Shown here piece after piece: positions 28,591-42,288 of a DNA stretch of 64,000 nt. The translations under genes and the position numbers were made by a program. The DNA is taken from contig MPNW01000075.1 in the NCBI GenBank assembly GCA_011800805.1, forward strand, positions 173,980 through 237,979. The letters are read 5' to 3'. This DNA is from Hirudo medicinalis. Its lineage: Eukaryota > Annelida > Clitellata > Hirudinida > Hirudinidae. The notes under the pieces are model-generated. The model saw only the letters and a list, made by a program, of their open reading frames with translations, had not been told where the DNA came from and searched no databases. The stretch's first letter is position 1, and each line of letters opens with the position of its first letter.

Positions 28591-31500
28591 TCATAATTTC
28601 TTTTTCCTCTCCACAGAACACCGGGAACAAAACCACTTTCCTTTCGGTTTCGTCGTGAGTCCGACACACCCGAAGTGAAACCATTCGATGGGGCACTGCA
28701 GAAATTATTTAAAATTATTTCTTAAACAATCCTTCTCCTAACGATAAATTCACTCACGATATTGCACGTAATTTAAAAACATGTAGGAAAAGTAATTTTC
28801 AACTACAAATCCATCCACAGGTGCTATTTACCAATCAATTCCAATAGGCAATATGAAATATCATCCGTATGTAAACATTATGAAAATATATGTCTTCCCA
28901 CAAATCATCCGCTAAAAATGATTTGATCATATAATCGATTAAATGTCAATAAACAAACTATACGATCATAGACGGCAACAACAAAAAATATTGCAACCAC
29001 TAACGTCCGGGTTGTCGCAGCCGATCATCTCCCCGTACGAGACCTGGTGGCAGGTGCAATAGGTGGGTTCGTTGGGGTCCACGGGCATGTCGAGGACATC
29101 CGAGGAGTGACTCGAACCACCCAAGGGCAGCAGGGACAGCGCCAAGGGGACGGAGCCGGACACGCCGGTAGGTTCTTCGCTCCTTAGAAAAAGGAAATGC
29201 AATCTATTTTAACTGAAAAGTCAAGAAGTACGAAAAACACAATCGAATTTGGTGGTTGAATGAATTTTATTCTAAAAATCAATATAAAAACCATCATTAA
29301 CTTGGAATGATTAACAAATAACCATCGTAAACTCCCGATAAAATTAACAACAATCGGTCGACGTCGTCGTCCTACTTATTTTTCTTCTTCTTCTTGGCTA
29401 TCTCGCAGTCGGAAGCATCTTTTTCTCTCCTCTTCTTGCCTTTCGAGTCCTTGACCTTCGAGCCTAGTGGGATACTCGAATAATAAGCAGATGCTAATCA
29501 TGCGCATAACGAACGATTGGCGATTGTTATCGGGTTAACGAGTGCTCGAATATCGGTCAAACAACACAAGAACTAAGGACGAGTACTTGAATATTTGATG
29601 AATGATCTGATGAATGATCTGAAGTTATTCGAAAATTAAGCTGATTAAGCAACAGTAGGATGTTGATTGCTGAGCAACTTGGAGACATTACAATGTTTAG
29701 CATCTATTTAGCACCAATAACCGGGACATCGCTCGTGTCAGAATGATAATGCGATGTTATAATGAACATAAATCAAATGACATCAGCCAACGTTGCTGAC
29801 ATTGATTGAGGCAGAGTCAACGTGGCATCCATGTGCGAGGACATCGTCATTGGAAGTTAGGAATTAAGCACAACTTTGTAATCAGAGTTATTGAGGTGTT
29901 CCTTTGTGAAAGATTAAAGAGAATTTAAAGAAGTAAACAAAGATTGTAAAGTTGAGAGAATAAGATTACGAGAGATTACGATTACGAGATTATGCAACAA
30001 ATCCTTCCCAAAGTGTGCTGCTTGAAATTTAAATGAGGAGTCGAATGACAAGACGGCTTTCTTATGATTTTGTCTTAATTCCTCATTTGGTCGTTTCGTC
30101 AACATGTTCGTCGGTCTTAAGTCTTCACGACGTCGTTCTAAAACAATGTCGTCGCATGGGAACGAAATGCAATTCTTGTCGCACGTGTCGGGGAAGCATT
30201 CGGTGCTTCGGTCTTACATTTCAAGTAAGCACAAGACGTCATTGCTACCTTTCGAAAAGTCCCGGGGCATTAAATTTTGTTTTTTGTTTAATCGAATGAC
30301 ATGAATTCGTCAGCAATCACATTCTTGCAATCACTTCAACAACAATATGTCATTCGCTCATTCGTTCATTCATTATTATGCATTGCAATGATGACATTTA
30401 TTAATGGCATTATTGTTGAGAGAAGTCAATTTTAAGTTTTGTCTTCAATTGTGAGAAACACGACGATGACTCAGGACGATCACAAACCTGACTTGCTGCT
30501 CGAACTGTTGAGTTTGCTGCTGGAGGATATTTTGACGGGGGACATCGGCTGCTCCTTGATGTCCACTTCAAACCTTGCCAGGTCTGCATCCAATCTTCTG
30601 ATGTGCCTGTCGACCTTCAAAAGATCATCATAGGTCATTTCGATTAATAATTATAATATTGTTAGAATTAAAATTAGATTATTAGATATCTGGGGGTCTT
30701 AATGGATGAGCATTTATCTTGGCTCACACATATTTCTTATGTTCAAAATCATGTTTCCAGGAACATAGGTATAATTTCCAGAATTCGGCCATTTGTTAAT
30801 ATAAAAGTAGCTCTTCTATTATATTTTTCTCTTGTCTATCCTTATATAACTTATTGCAATATCATATGGGCTTCTACTTATAACACACATTNNNNNNNNN
30901 NNNNNNNNNNNNNNNNNNNNNNNNNNNNNNNNNNNNNNNNNNNNNNNNNNNNNNNNNNNNNNNNNNNNNNNNNNNNNNNNNNNNNNNNNNNNNNNNNNNN
31001 NNNNNNNNNNNNNNNNNNNNNNNNNNNNNNNNNNNNNNNNNNNNNNNNNNNNNNNNNNNNNNNNNNNNNNNNNNNNNNNNNNNNNNNNNNNNNNNNNNNN
31101 NNNNNNNNNNNNNNNNNNNNNNNNNNNNNNNNNNNNNNNNNNNNNNNNNNNNNNNNNNNNNNNNNNNNNNNNNNNNNNNNNNNNNNNNNNNNNNNNNNNN
31201 NNNNNNNNNNNNNNNNNNNNNNNNNNNNNNNNNNNNNNNNNNNNNNNNNNNNNNNNNNNNNNNNNNNNNNNNNNNNNNNNNNNNNNNNNNNNNNNNNNNN
31301 NNNNNNNNNNNNNNNNNNNNNNNNNNNNNNNNNNNNNNNNNNNNNNNNNNNNNNNNNNNNNNNNNNNNNNNNNNNNNNNNNNNNNNNNNNNNNNNNNNNN
31401 NNNNNNNNNNNNNNNNNNNNNNNNNNNNNNNNNNNNNNNNNNNNNNNNNNNNNNNNNNNNNNNNNNNNNNNNNNNNNNNNNNNNNNNNNNNNNNNNNNNN

Positions 31501-32651
31501 NNNNNNNNNNNNNNNNNNNNNNNNNNNNNNNNNNNNNNNNNNNNNNNNNNNNNNNNNNNNNNNNNNNNNNNNNNNNNNNNNNNNNNNNNNNNNNNNNNNN
31601 NNNNNNNNNNNNNNNNNNNNNNNNNNNNNNNNNNNNNNNNNNNNNNNNNNNNNNNNNNNNNNNNNNNNNNNNNNNNNNNNNNNNNNNNNNNATCAAAGAT
31701 CTAACTCAATTAAATACATGTCCTTTTAATTTGCTTTATTTATTATTTAAAAAGTCGTATAAACAATATTTATTGCGTGGACTTGTATAGTTTATGTTTT
31801 TGTAAATTACTCTTTGTAAAAGCTTACTGTATATAATATATATAATTTATTTGGATCAGTCTGATAGCGGAAGCATGTGCTTCCTTAAGGCTGGCCCTTT
31901 GAGTTTATTTGAATTTGTTTTAATGCTTTTGCTTTGTATATAACAGCTTGTTTGTTTAAATCAATAAAACTCAAAACTCAAAAAAAAAAAAAAAGTCACT
32001 CAAACCAATTCGTAGGTCTGCAATGCTAGCTGGACTTTTTCATCCCCAAATTTCTTGCTCTTGTTGAAAAGGTTCTGTATGTTGTTCAAGTGCTCCTTCT
32101 TCCTGTCGCTAGCCAGGTCTCGAACTCTGCTCAGATACTCATCTGCCAATCTGTCAATTTCCTTGTTCAATTCTAGAAAGCAGATATGTTAAAATTTTGT
32201 ATTTTAAAAGATAATGCCATCCTATTCCAACATGGTTTTCAAGAATTCATATAAAGTGTTCAAGTATATATATGAAATGTGTGCACGGATGCACATGTAA
32301 GTATAAGAAACATATGCCTTTTCAATTTCAAGAATATTTAACTACAAAAACCACAATCAATTTTTACTCATCCAATATGTAATTAAATGCTAACATTGTC
32401 AAGAAATATTCAACATATTACTAAGACGGGAATACAAACCTATAGACTGAGTATCCAGTTCTCTCATCTGACCAAAATTTTTCTGAATTTCCTTAGGCAG
32501 GCTTTCCAGGCCTATAACAACCATTAATCAGTCTAACAGTCAACAAAATTGAAAATTGATATATTTGACTTCCAGAAGATAAAAAATGTTCGATTTTGTA
32601 AAAACTGAACCCACTATCTAAGTAATGTTCCAAGTACATAGCGGCCGTCAT
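28591..32651 (-). CDS. ING4/5: ING4/ING5-type PHD-finger protein
   Basis: Chromatin reader: the PHD finger binds H3K4me3 and recruits HBO1/MOZ-type acetyltransferase complexes. Seven exons on the minus strand: 32651-32615, 32511-32440, 32172-32006, 30614-30488, 29463-29376, 29182-29005, 28695-28591, all in phase; 257 residues (vertebrate ING4/5 about 240-250). The N-terminal ING domain starts [18 protein letters not shown] and continues through [21 protein letters not shown] lysine-rich nuclear localisation segment ([16 protein letters not shown]) follows. The PHD finger opens [20 protein letters not shown] and runs through [18 protein letters not shown] to [11 protein letters not shown], with the C4HC3 ligands complete, and ends ERKKKL. 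Intron 3 contains a LINE and an 800-base gap; the LINE tail ends 11 bases from the exon 3 donor. It is divergent from the Eph-like gene. Confidence 0.95.
30676..31994 (+). mobile_element. LINE (reverse transcriptase C-terminal part, 3' UTR, poly-A) with internal gap
   Basis: From about 30684 the plus strand encodes [19 protein letters not shown] and [20 protein letters not shown], the C-terminal RT/thumb region of a Jockey/CR1-like LINE. After an N gap it resumes with the ORF end ([17 protein letters not shown]), stop, 3' UTR block TCTGATAGCGGAAGC...CTTAAGGCTGGCC, AATAAA at 31963-31968 and a poly-A run at 31980-31994. Same family as 18007-18553. Antisense to the ING gene. Confidence 0.85.
30892..31691. 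other. Assembly gap, 800 N
   Basis: Run of unknown bases inside the LINE in ING intron 3. The flanks belong to the same element, so the missing part is probably LINE sequence; the true length is unknown. Confidence 0.98.
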
Positions 32652-34340
32652 CTTCGCACTTGTTTTTGGCTCACATCACAATATCACAAATAAACAAGTC
32701 CGACATAAATTAAGCATTCTTTTCGCCTGAAAGGCGCTAAAAAATTATTTTGATTCTTAGCATAATTTAATTTAGTTACATAATTCAATTATTGTAAAGT
32801 TTAATAAAATAAATATTAATCCAAGCCTATTTTCGTAAATAACGCTGCATGGCGTCTTCTCAAATTCAGACTAAGAATTCACCAACTTCATCAGAAATCA
32901 TCTCAAATTGTTTTAAAATTTGTTAATTTTCTAAGGAAATATCAGTATTCCTGCAGAATATGGCGATTGTCTTTGGTCTTTGACAGAGGAGCTGTCGCTT
33001 TTCATGGCCGAAAAAATCGTTAACATAGAGGTCATTTCATGAATAGAAATTAGGGAATAAAGTCTCCTTTCGTTGGATTTGCAACAAAATCAAAGTAATG
33101 ACCGATCGTATTCGTTTAGAGTGATTTTAAAGTCCAGAATGCAAAATATATTGCCAACCCAATGTTTTCAATTGAGTTATAAACTTGAAAATGATTGTAT
33201 GTACGGGCGCATCGTAAGCAGAGGAAATAAGAGATACATACGACTTTTATTAAAAACGCAGCAAAAATTGCCAATAAAGTGGACTTTATGGCGCCGATTT
33301 GAGGCAGGTTATTAAGAGAACGGAGTTAATGAAAATCACTTCTTCGCATAATGAGCCTCACTCCGTAAGACGATTAATGTGCTCCACATTTCTAATTTAA
33401 AAACCGATGATGATGATGATGGTGGTGGTGGTGATTATGGTGATGATGAAGATTCAGGATTGTGAAATGAAATGCCGTTCCGAGCGAACGACTGCATGTA
33501 AATGCGATGGCCAAGTTTCATTTCCAGCCAAGTGAATAGAAGAGTATAGAATTTATCGATGCAACTTGTTTATTTTTCCTTTTGCATATTTTACTTTGTT
33601 TATTTCTATTTTTTGTTCATTGTTTTGCTTTATAAAGCTCTTATTCCTCCAAGTAATACTGAATTCATAAATGCGAAAGCACAACCAACGAAAACATTCT
33701 AAACCTTATAAACCATCTTAAAACTGCATCAACCACTTCCGCTTACATTCAAAAAGTCTCCGTTAGTCGGAAGACAAAGAGACTAAAAATGGAATAAGAC
33801 ACAAACAAAAAAAGAACTCTTTTGCTGTCCGTTTTAATCAAGCGGTTCACCGGCAGACGTCATGTCGCTCATTGCGCAAGAAAACTTAATTTTCATACGG
33901 AAGAAGGCCCGCCATTCGACCCTAGGCGTAAGGTTACATTATAATTTCTATAATTTCCGTCCATATTTAGAGTGGACAGGAATGGAAGGTTGGAGTGATA
34001 ATCATCTTCCTCTTCTTCATCTTCTTTCTCTTCTTTTTCTTCTTCTTTCTCTTCTTTTTCTTCTTCTTTCTCTTATTTTTCTTCTTCTTCTTCTTCTTCT
34101 TCTTCCTCCTCATCCTTTCCGACGGAGCGTTCGTTTTTTACGAGTGTCACATTTTACAATCTGTCAGTAAGCGAAGTGATCAGTAATTACAACACTCCAC
34201 CGGATGGATGCCAGTGCCGCAAATAATTTTTTTGTTTGCTGCTGCAACCGTTATTATTTGCAATTAAAAGATACTTTGACACGATTTCCTCACACTTATT
34301 GTAATTATTATGAACGAGAAGATGGAAATTATTTGGAAAG

Positions 34341-34486
34341 TTGTAATATTTGATATTATTGTAATATGTATTATTGTTGTAATATGTATTGCTGTTGTAA
34401 TATGTATTATTGTTGTAATATGCATTGCTGTTGTAATATGTATTATTGATGTAATATGTATTGTTGTTGTAATATGTATTATTGTC
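34341..34486 (+). repeat. 18-base minisatellite, about 8 units
   Basis: Tandem units of the type GTAATATGTATTATTGTT, alternating with GTAATATGTATTGCTGTT. The period is a multiple of three, so spurious Ile/Val/Cys- or Thr/Tyr-rich ORFs arise on both strands. Confidence 0.85.
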
Positions 34487-36315
34487 AGCTGACTTACACA
34501 ACTAAGCAAGGTGACATCACAAGGATAATAGTTGTCTTAAGGTTCCAAGAGTTACGCATCAAGTTTATGCACCTTGGCATCTCAGATTTCGTGGAAGTTA
34601 ATATAATTTAATAAATCAATAAATGAAACAAAATGGTTACTTATTTCAAATTTCCAAAACCAACCAAAATGTTTCAAAAGTTGGCTTGTCAATAACAACA
34701 ATACATTCTAAATTCCATTCATAATTTATTCATAATTATAATTTTAATTATATTGAAAAAACATAATTGCGACCCAAAATAAGTACATTGCAGTTTAAAA
34801 ATTACAACCTTCCTGACATAATTACGTCATAATTACGTAGTGACTCAATTCTCCAGCTGGATAGGATATGAAGTTTGACAAACAGATGACACATGCGTGC
34901 AACTCCTTCCATTCCCCTCTAACTTTCATCAGCATCTCTATTTATTTTCTCTTTATTCACTCCTCCCCGACCAATCCAGCTCCGAGTTGCGTCATGAATA
35001 TTCAAATGACATCCATCTGGTCGATACTCCATTAGAGTGGGGGCAGCTAACCCCTTGGGTGGACCGCTTTTCGCCCACGTCACCCCCTCCTGGAAATAGA
35101 ACACTTGAGAGCTATGCGTTTCTATTATTGTATTTATAACTCATCTAATTGAAAGACGTCAGATGAATGGTTAATTGATTATGTTAATTGATTGTTTGAT
35201 TAATTAATTATGCTAATCAGCCGATGCTGCTGATGATAATGATGATGTCGGCGGCGATTCTTACGTGTGCCACCGGCAATATTATCAACGGTAAAATAGC
35301 GTGCATCTTATCAGCATTGCAATTTTCACTATCATTACATGATAATTAAGTAGAACGACATCGTTATCACCACTTAATATTATTATTATTATTATTATTG
35401 TTGTTATTATTATAATTATTATTATTATAATTATTATTATTATTATTATTATTACTAAAATGAGTCGCGTGTCGTGAGAAAGTGTGACAATATAAATATC
35501 TTGTTCGTTACTTTCCCATTATTTTTCTTTATAATTGTCCTTCCCCATCGTCATATCGTCATCATCATCATAACCGCAGTCACGATTAATTATTAATGAG
35601 GTCATTATGATAATACATTGTGATGTAATAATAGATGTTTATTTTTCGCTCCTGGTATTTCCAAGACCACATTGGGTTCGAATAAGTTATAAAAACATAA
35701 TTAGATTTACATCAACATTTTTCTGATGCTGATTATGATGATGATTTTTATTATTATTATTATTTATTATTTTTATTATTATTATTATTATTATTATTAC
35801 TAACATTACTATTATTATTAATGCGTGGTTATTATGATTATTGATAATATTATATTTATTATTATTATTATTCCGATTCGGTTAGCAAACTTCTCGATGG
35901 GCAGCTGGCACGAACGTGTTTACAGTTCAATTTGTTTTTTATTGAAATAAAATTTTTGTGGGTCAAATCCACGATCGTGATTGGATGGCTGGATGTATGA
36001 CGTGTCAGATAAATCGAGTGAAATCGGATGAGTGTCTGCCTACTTTGCATAATTTATGAACGCACGGAACTAAAACACAAAACAGAGGAAATAAATATCT
36101 AGAGAATTTTGAATTCAACTTCTTTATTTATATGTTAATTGGAATGCATTATCATAAATTATTCGGCTGCAATTAATCTGAGCAATAAGAATGTTACAAT
36201 AAATTTGTTATTTACAATTAATAAAATTTATGATTGATAATTATTTCATTAAATATCTCAATCATTCTCTTCAAACTTTCCAACTATGCGAATGTTGTCA
36301 GTCACTAATTCATTC

Positions 36316-36416
36316 AATCAAACATTCATTCACTCATTCACTCACTCACTCACTCACTCACTCACTCACTCACTCACTCACTCACTCACTCACTCACTCT
36401 TTCACTCAATCAATCA
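36316..36416 (+). repeat. (TCAC)n microsatellite
   Basis: Long near-perfect TCAC tetramer array. Related arrays occur at 36540-36650 (interrupted), 36800-36865 and 42405-42492, with a (GAGT)n version at about 44083-44118. Confidence 0.9.
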
Positions 36417-36923
36417 ATCACAGAAACAATGCATCGGTGAATGAATCCAGTCGATTGTGAATGCAATCAAGAGGCATTCAATAAGAGTTGATATAAACAC
36501 ATTAACAGTGATCATGTGTCGCTGGCCAGTGAATTCGTAAACCATCTCCTTCATTCACCTGTCCGTCCATTCACTCACTCATTTACTACTCAATCACTCA
36601 CTCATTTACCCTCAATCACTCACTCATTTACTACTCACTCACTCACTATTCCCCAAGTCCCGATTAATCTTCTTCAACTTGACTCGTAACATTTCTTCAC
36701 TCATTCACGGTGTCATGTTCAAGATCTCTGGCTTATTCAAATATATTAACTTGTTTTAATTGATTATCCAATTTGTCACCACCCATGGAACTATTCATCC
36801 CCTCACTCGCTCACTCACTCACTCACTCACTCACTCACTCACTCACTCACTCACTCACTCACTCGCGTAATCGCGCGCACACTCAACTCGACATGGTCAT
36901 GGACGGCATCACATGAGACCACA

Positions 36924-36930
36924 TATAAAA
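36924..36930 (+). promoter_or_regulatory. Candidate TATA box of the Eph-like gene
   Basis: TATAAAA in a local setting of non-repetitive, less AT-rich sequence, followed about 25-30 bases later by a pyrimidine-rich stretch (TTGTTCTCTTTTCC) that could contain the start site. It lies 385 bases before the signal-peptide Met, with the right strand and distance for a promoter. Confidence 0.4.
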
Positions 36931-37314
36931 GACCCAGACTTGTTCTCTTTTCCAAGGTTCCTTCTCGTGGGCGCTATTCATCTGCTGACAACAATTTCAA
37001 CTGCACCGGGCAAGTCTGGGAAATATTCTTTCGACGACTGCAACAACAACAGCAGCAGCAACAACAACGCAACAGTCGACAACGACAACAACAGGTGCAT
37101 CTCGTAGTTTGCGAGTTGATGGTTCAAAAAAAATAGGACAATATTATAATTGCGTGCCCATAAATATCATAATTATAAGTCGAATAATTGTCAGTAAATA
37201 TTGTAAGCCATAATAGCCAACCACCTGGGTTGCATTGGAAGAGATTGCGCTACATAAATGGCGTCGTTTTCGACGGATATTCTCGGCGAGAGGAGAAAAC
37301 TGATTACAACGAGA

Positions 37315-37707
37315 ATGTGGATCTTGCGACTGCTCTTGTTGGTCTCGTTGCTGTTGTGGTCTTGTCTTGAACAACAAGTCTCCGCCGAGGAAGGTAGTTG
37401 CTCTTGTCATTCTTGTTGTTGTTGTTGTTGTTGTTGTTGCTATTATTATTGTTGTTGTTATTATTAATATTATTATTGTTATTATTATTATTGTTGTTAT
37501 TGCTGTTGTTGCTGTTGTTGTCGTTGTAAATTAATTACAAATTGTAAATTATCTGCAACATTCACCTGCAAAGGTTCATTAACTTTCTCTGAAGTCAGCT
37601 TATTGAGCTCATTGAAGATCGAATTAAACACGCGATGTACACCTTGACATTTACCTACCTGTAAAGACTCAAAATAATTACTGCACCATCTCTCTATCTT
37701 TCTATCT

Positions 37708-37743
<36 letters not shown>

Positions 37744-37781
37744 ACTCTCTGTCACTCTCTCTCTCTCTCTGTCACTCTCTG

Positions 37782-37830
<49 letters not shown>

Positions 37831-38904
37831 CTTCATTCCATCCACCGTTCATTCAATCCATNTTCACCATGGGGCCGTGTCCAACTGTTAGTACCATGTG
37901 ATCAATGACGTCACCATCGTTGTCTTCGACCTCATTATGAGGAGTTCCAGTCATCACCATAGCCGCCATCGTTATTATAATCATTATTATTATTATTATC
38001 ATCATCATCATCATCATCATCATCATTATAATAATAATTAAACCAAATAAATATAACGATGCAATAAAATATAATACGGCCATGCAGGTTATAATCATTC
38101 AAATTCATAACAATTCATAACAATTCATAACAAAAAAAATTAAAAAAATACATTATTAATTAATGATTATTAATATGATTATTATATTAATATATAAATA
38201 TTATTATTAATACATATTAATATATAATAATTAATTAATACATCATTGATATCACATCAAGTGCTTCTCAAGACTGTCACCTGTTCGATATGTTGACACA
38301 GTATCCAATGGCTTTTATTTGAATAAACAAATAGGTCGCAGGAAGTGACGTCACAGCTATTATTAGCATTACGTCTACCGTTGCATGCATACATACTGAT
38401 GAGGATGTCGGTGTTTCTGATATCGGAATGTTGGAGAATGTTTGCTCTCTGAATTGTCAACGTCAACCGTTCAAGATGACATATCATTGTTTGACTTGCT
38501 CATGACTCCGTGTCATGTCGACGTTCCATCGCTTTCACTAACGTCATCATCGCCATTACGCCGCTATTATCGTCGTCGTCGTCGTCGTAGTTGTTATCAT
38601 CACCATCATCGTCGTCATCACCATCATCACAGACATCATCATCATCTTCACCATCTTCTTCACCATCATCACAATCACCAAGGCAGCAAGCAATCCTTAA
38701 TTATTGTGAATAATAATAATGATAATATAATTATCCCAAGTATAATAATCATAAAAAACATAGAAGAACGTCCAAAGGCCACTGAGCTGTGACGTCATCC
38801 ATCGCCTTAATTTCTCCTTAATTCCCTCCATCATTCATCATTCACTCCATCCTGCGAGGAGGAAAAAAGGAACAGGAATTATAAATGGCTCAGCAGTAAT
38901 GGAC

Positions 38905-38937
<33 letters not shown>

Positions 38938-39107
38938 TGTTGTTATTATTATTATTATTATTATTGTTGTTGTTGTTGTTATTATTATTATTATTATTGT
39001 TATTATTGTTGTTATTATTATTATTATCGATAAATTATATCCGAAGCATTTATTGAAATAAATTTTTTTAAATTTTTAATTAGCGTTCAAAAAAAATTAA
39101 TTAATTA

Positions 39108-39151
<44 letters not shown>

Positions 39152-42100
39152 CTCTGTTTGCATCGAACATTTTTGAAAACAAAGTAGGAGAATGTAATCA
39201 CACAAGCAATTATAAAATCTTTCGGATGCAATAATAAATATTCAGGACAATAATTAGAATTTATAACATTGAACCTAATAAGATTACCAGTCAGATATCA
39301 CGAAACAAGTAGAAAACCCGGTTAACCAGGTTGTTCCTAAGTTCGTCTGCAGCTTTGGCGCCCTTCATTTCGCGCGAACAACAAGTGCCCGAAGGAAAGT
39401 CGAGTGACGGAAGAAATAAAGAAAGAAATGTTGTTGATTTGAGAGTTGAGTAATTTACAAGAAAGTTGACAAGAGCAATTAAGAACCAAGACAAGCAACT
39501 ATCTTTCAACACAAACAACAATCTTTCAACACAAACAACAATCTTTCAACACAAACAACAATCATTCAACACTTAACTTAAAACAAGAAGACATACATAC
39601 CTGCAAACAACACGAAGAATATTTGGAAGTAGAAATGAAGATGAATTGAATGAATGAATGGTGGATGAATGAATGAATGAATGAATGGTGGATGAATGAA
39701 TGAATGAATGAATAAACGAATGAAGGGATGGATGACCGGATTGATGAGTGAATTAGCGAATGAATGAATGAATGAATGGATGGAAAGATGAGTGAATGAA
39801 CGAATGAATGAAAGAAAAAGGTGAAGTGGAATAGTGGTTGACAGGGCAACAGTTCAAACAGTTGTAAAGTTTACACTCCAGGCTTGTTTACCTGGGCAGA
39901 CTTTGAAATCAAACAACCATTCTAGAACCTCCTTTCATCACAAGATGACGATGCTGATATTTGTTTAGAAATTAATAATTATCACAATAATGATAATAAT
40001 AACAACAATAATATTATTAATAATATTATTAATAATAATATTAATAATCACAGTAATAATAATAATAATAATAATAATAATAGTAATAATAATAATAATA
40101 ATAACATTGATTTTTAATTGTTTGTAAAGCGGCTTCCGTTGTTTGTCCTCCTCATCACTCCTATTCAGTTTCAAATGGATTTTAACAATTCAATGATTGT
40201 ATGTTTATAATGTTAATTATTATTAATGATAATACCGATGAATATTATTAATATTATTATCATCATCATCATCATCTTTATTCTTCTTATTATTATTATT
40301 TTATTATTATTATTATCATCATTATTATAATCATATTATACACACATATTATATCTACGAATATTATTATTATTATTATTTTATAATTTATTGTTATGAA
40401 TTATTAACATTATGTTTTCTTTATTATTAAATGTTTTATGAATTAATCAAGTATTCAGATTTTAAATAATTCATTCGTTTTCAATAGCAATTCAATCGAG
40501 CTTGAATGTTGATGATTCTGCAATGTTTATAATTTATTATAATTTATAATCAATATGGCTTCCTTTGAAGTTATTTTTATCCACAGGTGTTTGTAATTAG
40601 AACACAGGCACGGGGAGTCTTTTTATTGGTCCGTTTAATATCATAATATTTATATTTATTATTAATTAGCATAATGACCCTAGAAACACCATCACTAATG
40701 TCATCATCATCACCATCGTCGTCGTCGATGTCGTCGTCACCGTTACCATCACCATCAGCATCACCACCACCGTCATCATCATCATCATCATCCAAAACAA
40801 TGGTTGGGACAACAGTTTTTCCTTCGCTGAAGGAGTTTCCAGCCATCCTCTCCTGCTAATTTCCATGTCAGAAAACGAAATTAGCATCGCAGATTGGGAA
40901 AAACCCGAGAGTGTTTGCCTCTTAGCAGCAGCAGCAGTTGTAGCAGCAGTAGTGATAGCAGCAGTAGTAGCACTAGTAGTAGTAGCAGTATTAGTAGAAG
41001 TAATAGAAGTTGCAATGGTAGTAGCAGCAGTAGTGGCGGCAGCAGCGTTCCTCGTTGCCGTTGTCGCAATTACAAGACCGACGACGTTTTCTTTTTTAAT
41101 TTCAAATTCAAAATTCCTCCTTCGTCATACCATTTATTTTTCTTTCTTCAATTTTTCTCAGACATTCACTTCAAATTCATTTCTCTATCGATAGGAATGT
41201 TTACAATAATAATAATAATAATGATAATGATAATAACAATAACAATAATAACAATAATTGTTATTTACTCACCCTTATTGATTGATTATTGAGTGCCCAA
41301 TCACCTCCAATTTGTGACCAATCACCTCCAATTTGTGTCCAATCACTGCCTACCTTCTGCCTGGAGCGTACCACCTTCCAGTCTTCCATTGGAACTCTTT
41401 CCAGCTCCTAACGAACCTTTAATTACAGGGTGGGGGTCAATGGAGGAGGGACTCAGTTAGGACTTAATTTGATCGCCTCGGTTGTTCAAGAGGGCATCAA
41501 TTATTTCCACTGCATGGGGTCGGTCTGGGAGGTCCTTTGTCGCCCTTGGCTAGAACAGCATGTTCCAGTGTTTATGTCTCGTTTGTATTTGTGAGCGTGT
41601 GCAAACGTGCGTGCGTTCTGTGTCAGGGTTTATGAGGGTGTGCGCACGTGTGACGATGTTCGGTTGTTTGCTGAGCATGCGAGGATGCGATGTGTTGTTT
41701 GATGAAGTTCAATTTCTCTTCATCACCTCAGCATTTCTTTCCGCGGAGAATTGAATGGAAAGATGGTCTGGAGAAACGAAAAAGATGAATTTGTATTCAT
41801 TTTCCATGTATATTTATTCTCAATTATATATATATATTTATTTAAAACCGTCGAAAGAAATTGTTTGATCGAAAATGGCCGAAAAGTTTGAGACCGCAAA
41901 GAGATCGGCAACTGGATGACCTGTTGCAATGAAAATTAATTTCTCCACCCTTGGTCCTTCACTTTCTCCCGAACTCTCCTGAGAACGAAACGCACCGTTG
42001 GCGTGTCCGGAATCCATGAACGAATCTCCACACCCCTCCCTCACTCCGGATGACTCATTCCATCGTCCCCTGACTACCCTCAAACTCCCCATGTCGGTCA

Positions 42101-42254
42101 GCCATCCACCCCAGAGCAAAACCGTCAGGGAGTCAGGCGGTTTTTAAAGCGACTGAAAATATGTCGGTCATAAATTATGCCAATAAAAATGACGCTTGTC
42201 GTCAGGAGGTTCTTAACAATTTGCAGACCCACTAAGGATGGTTTCGGCATTCCC

Positions 42255-42288
<34 letters not shown>

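Larger units (their letters stand above)
32652..36923. other. Intergenic region upstream of ING and of the Eph-like gene
   Basis: No coding sequence supported. Holds (CTT)n at about 34003-34112, an 18-base minisatellite at 34341-34486, (TTA)n tracts at 35378-35456 and 35740-35875, and (TCAC)n tracts at 36316-36416 and 36800-36865 with a related imperfect array between. A less AT-rich island at about 34900-35110 has CCAAT, GCGTCATGAATATTCAAAT, CATCTG and CACGTCAC motifs and may be regulatory. Confidence 0.5.

Noticed and set aside
28280..28678. 132-codon plus-strand ORF
   Set aside because: Runs antisense through the ING PHD exon, has no recognisable domain, and its end is fixed by that exon's codons.
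33073..33315. 80-codon plus-strand ORF upstream of ING
   Set aside because: No recognisable family, no splice signals of note, and length expected by chance over this interval.
34187..34501. Asn/Tyr-rich and Ile/Thr-rich ORFs
   Set aside because: Produced by the 18-base minisatellite, whose period is a multiple of three.
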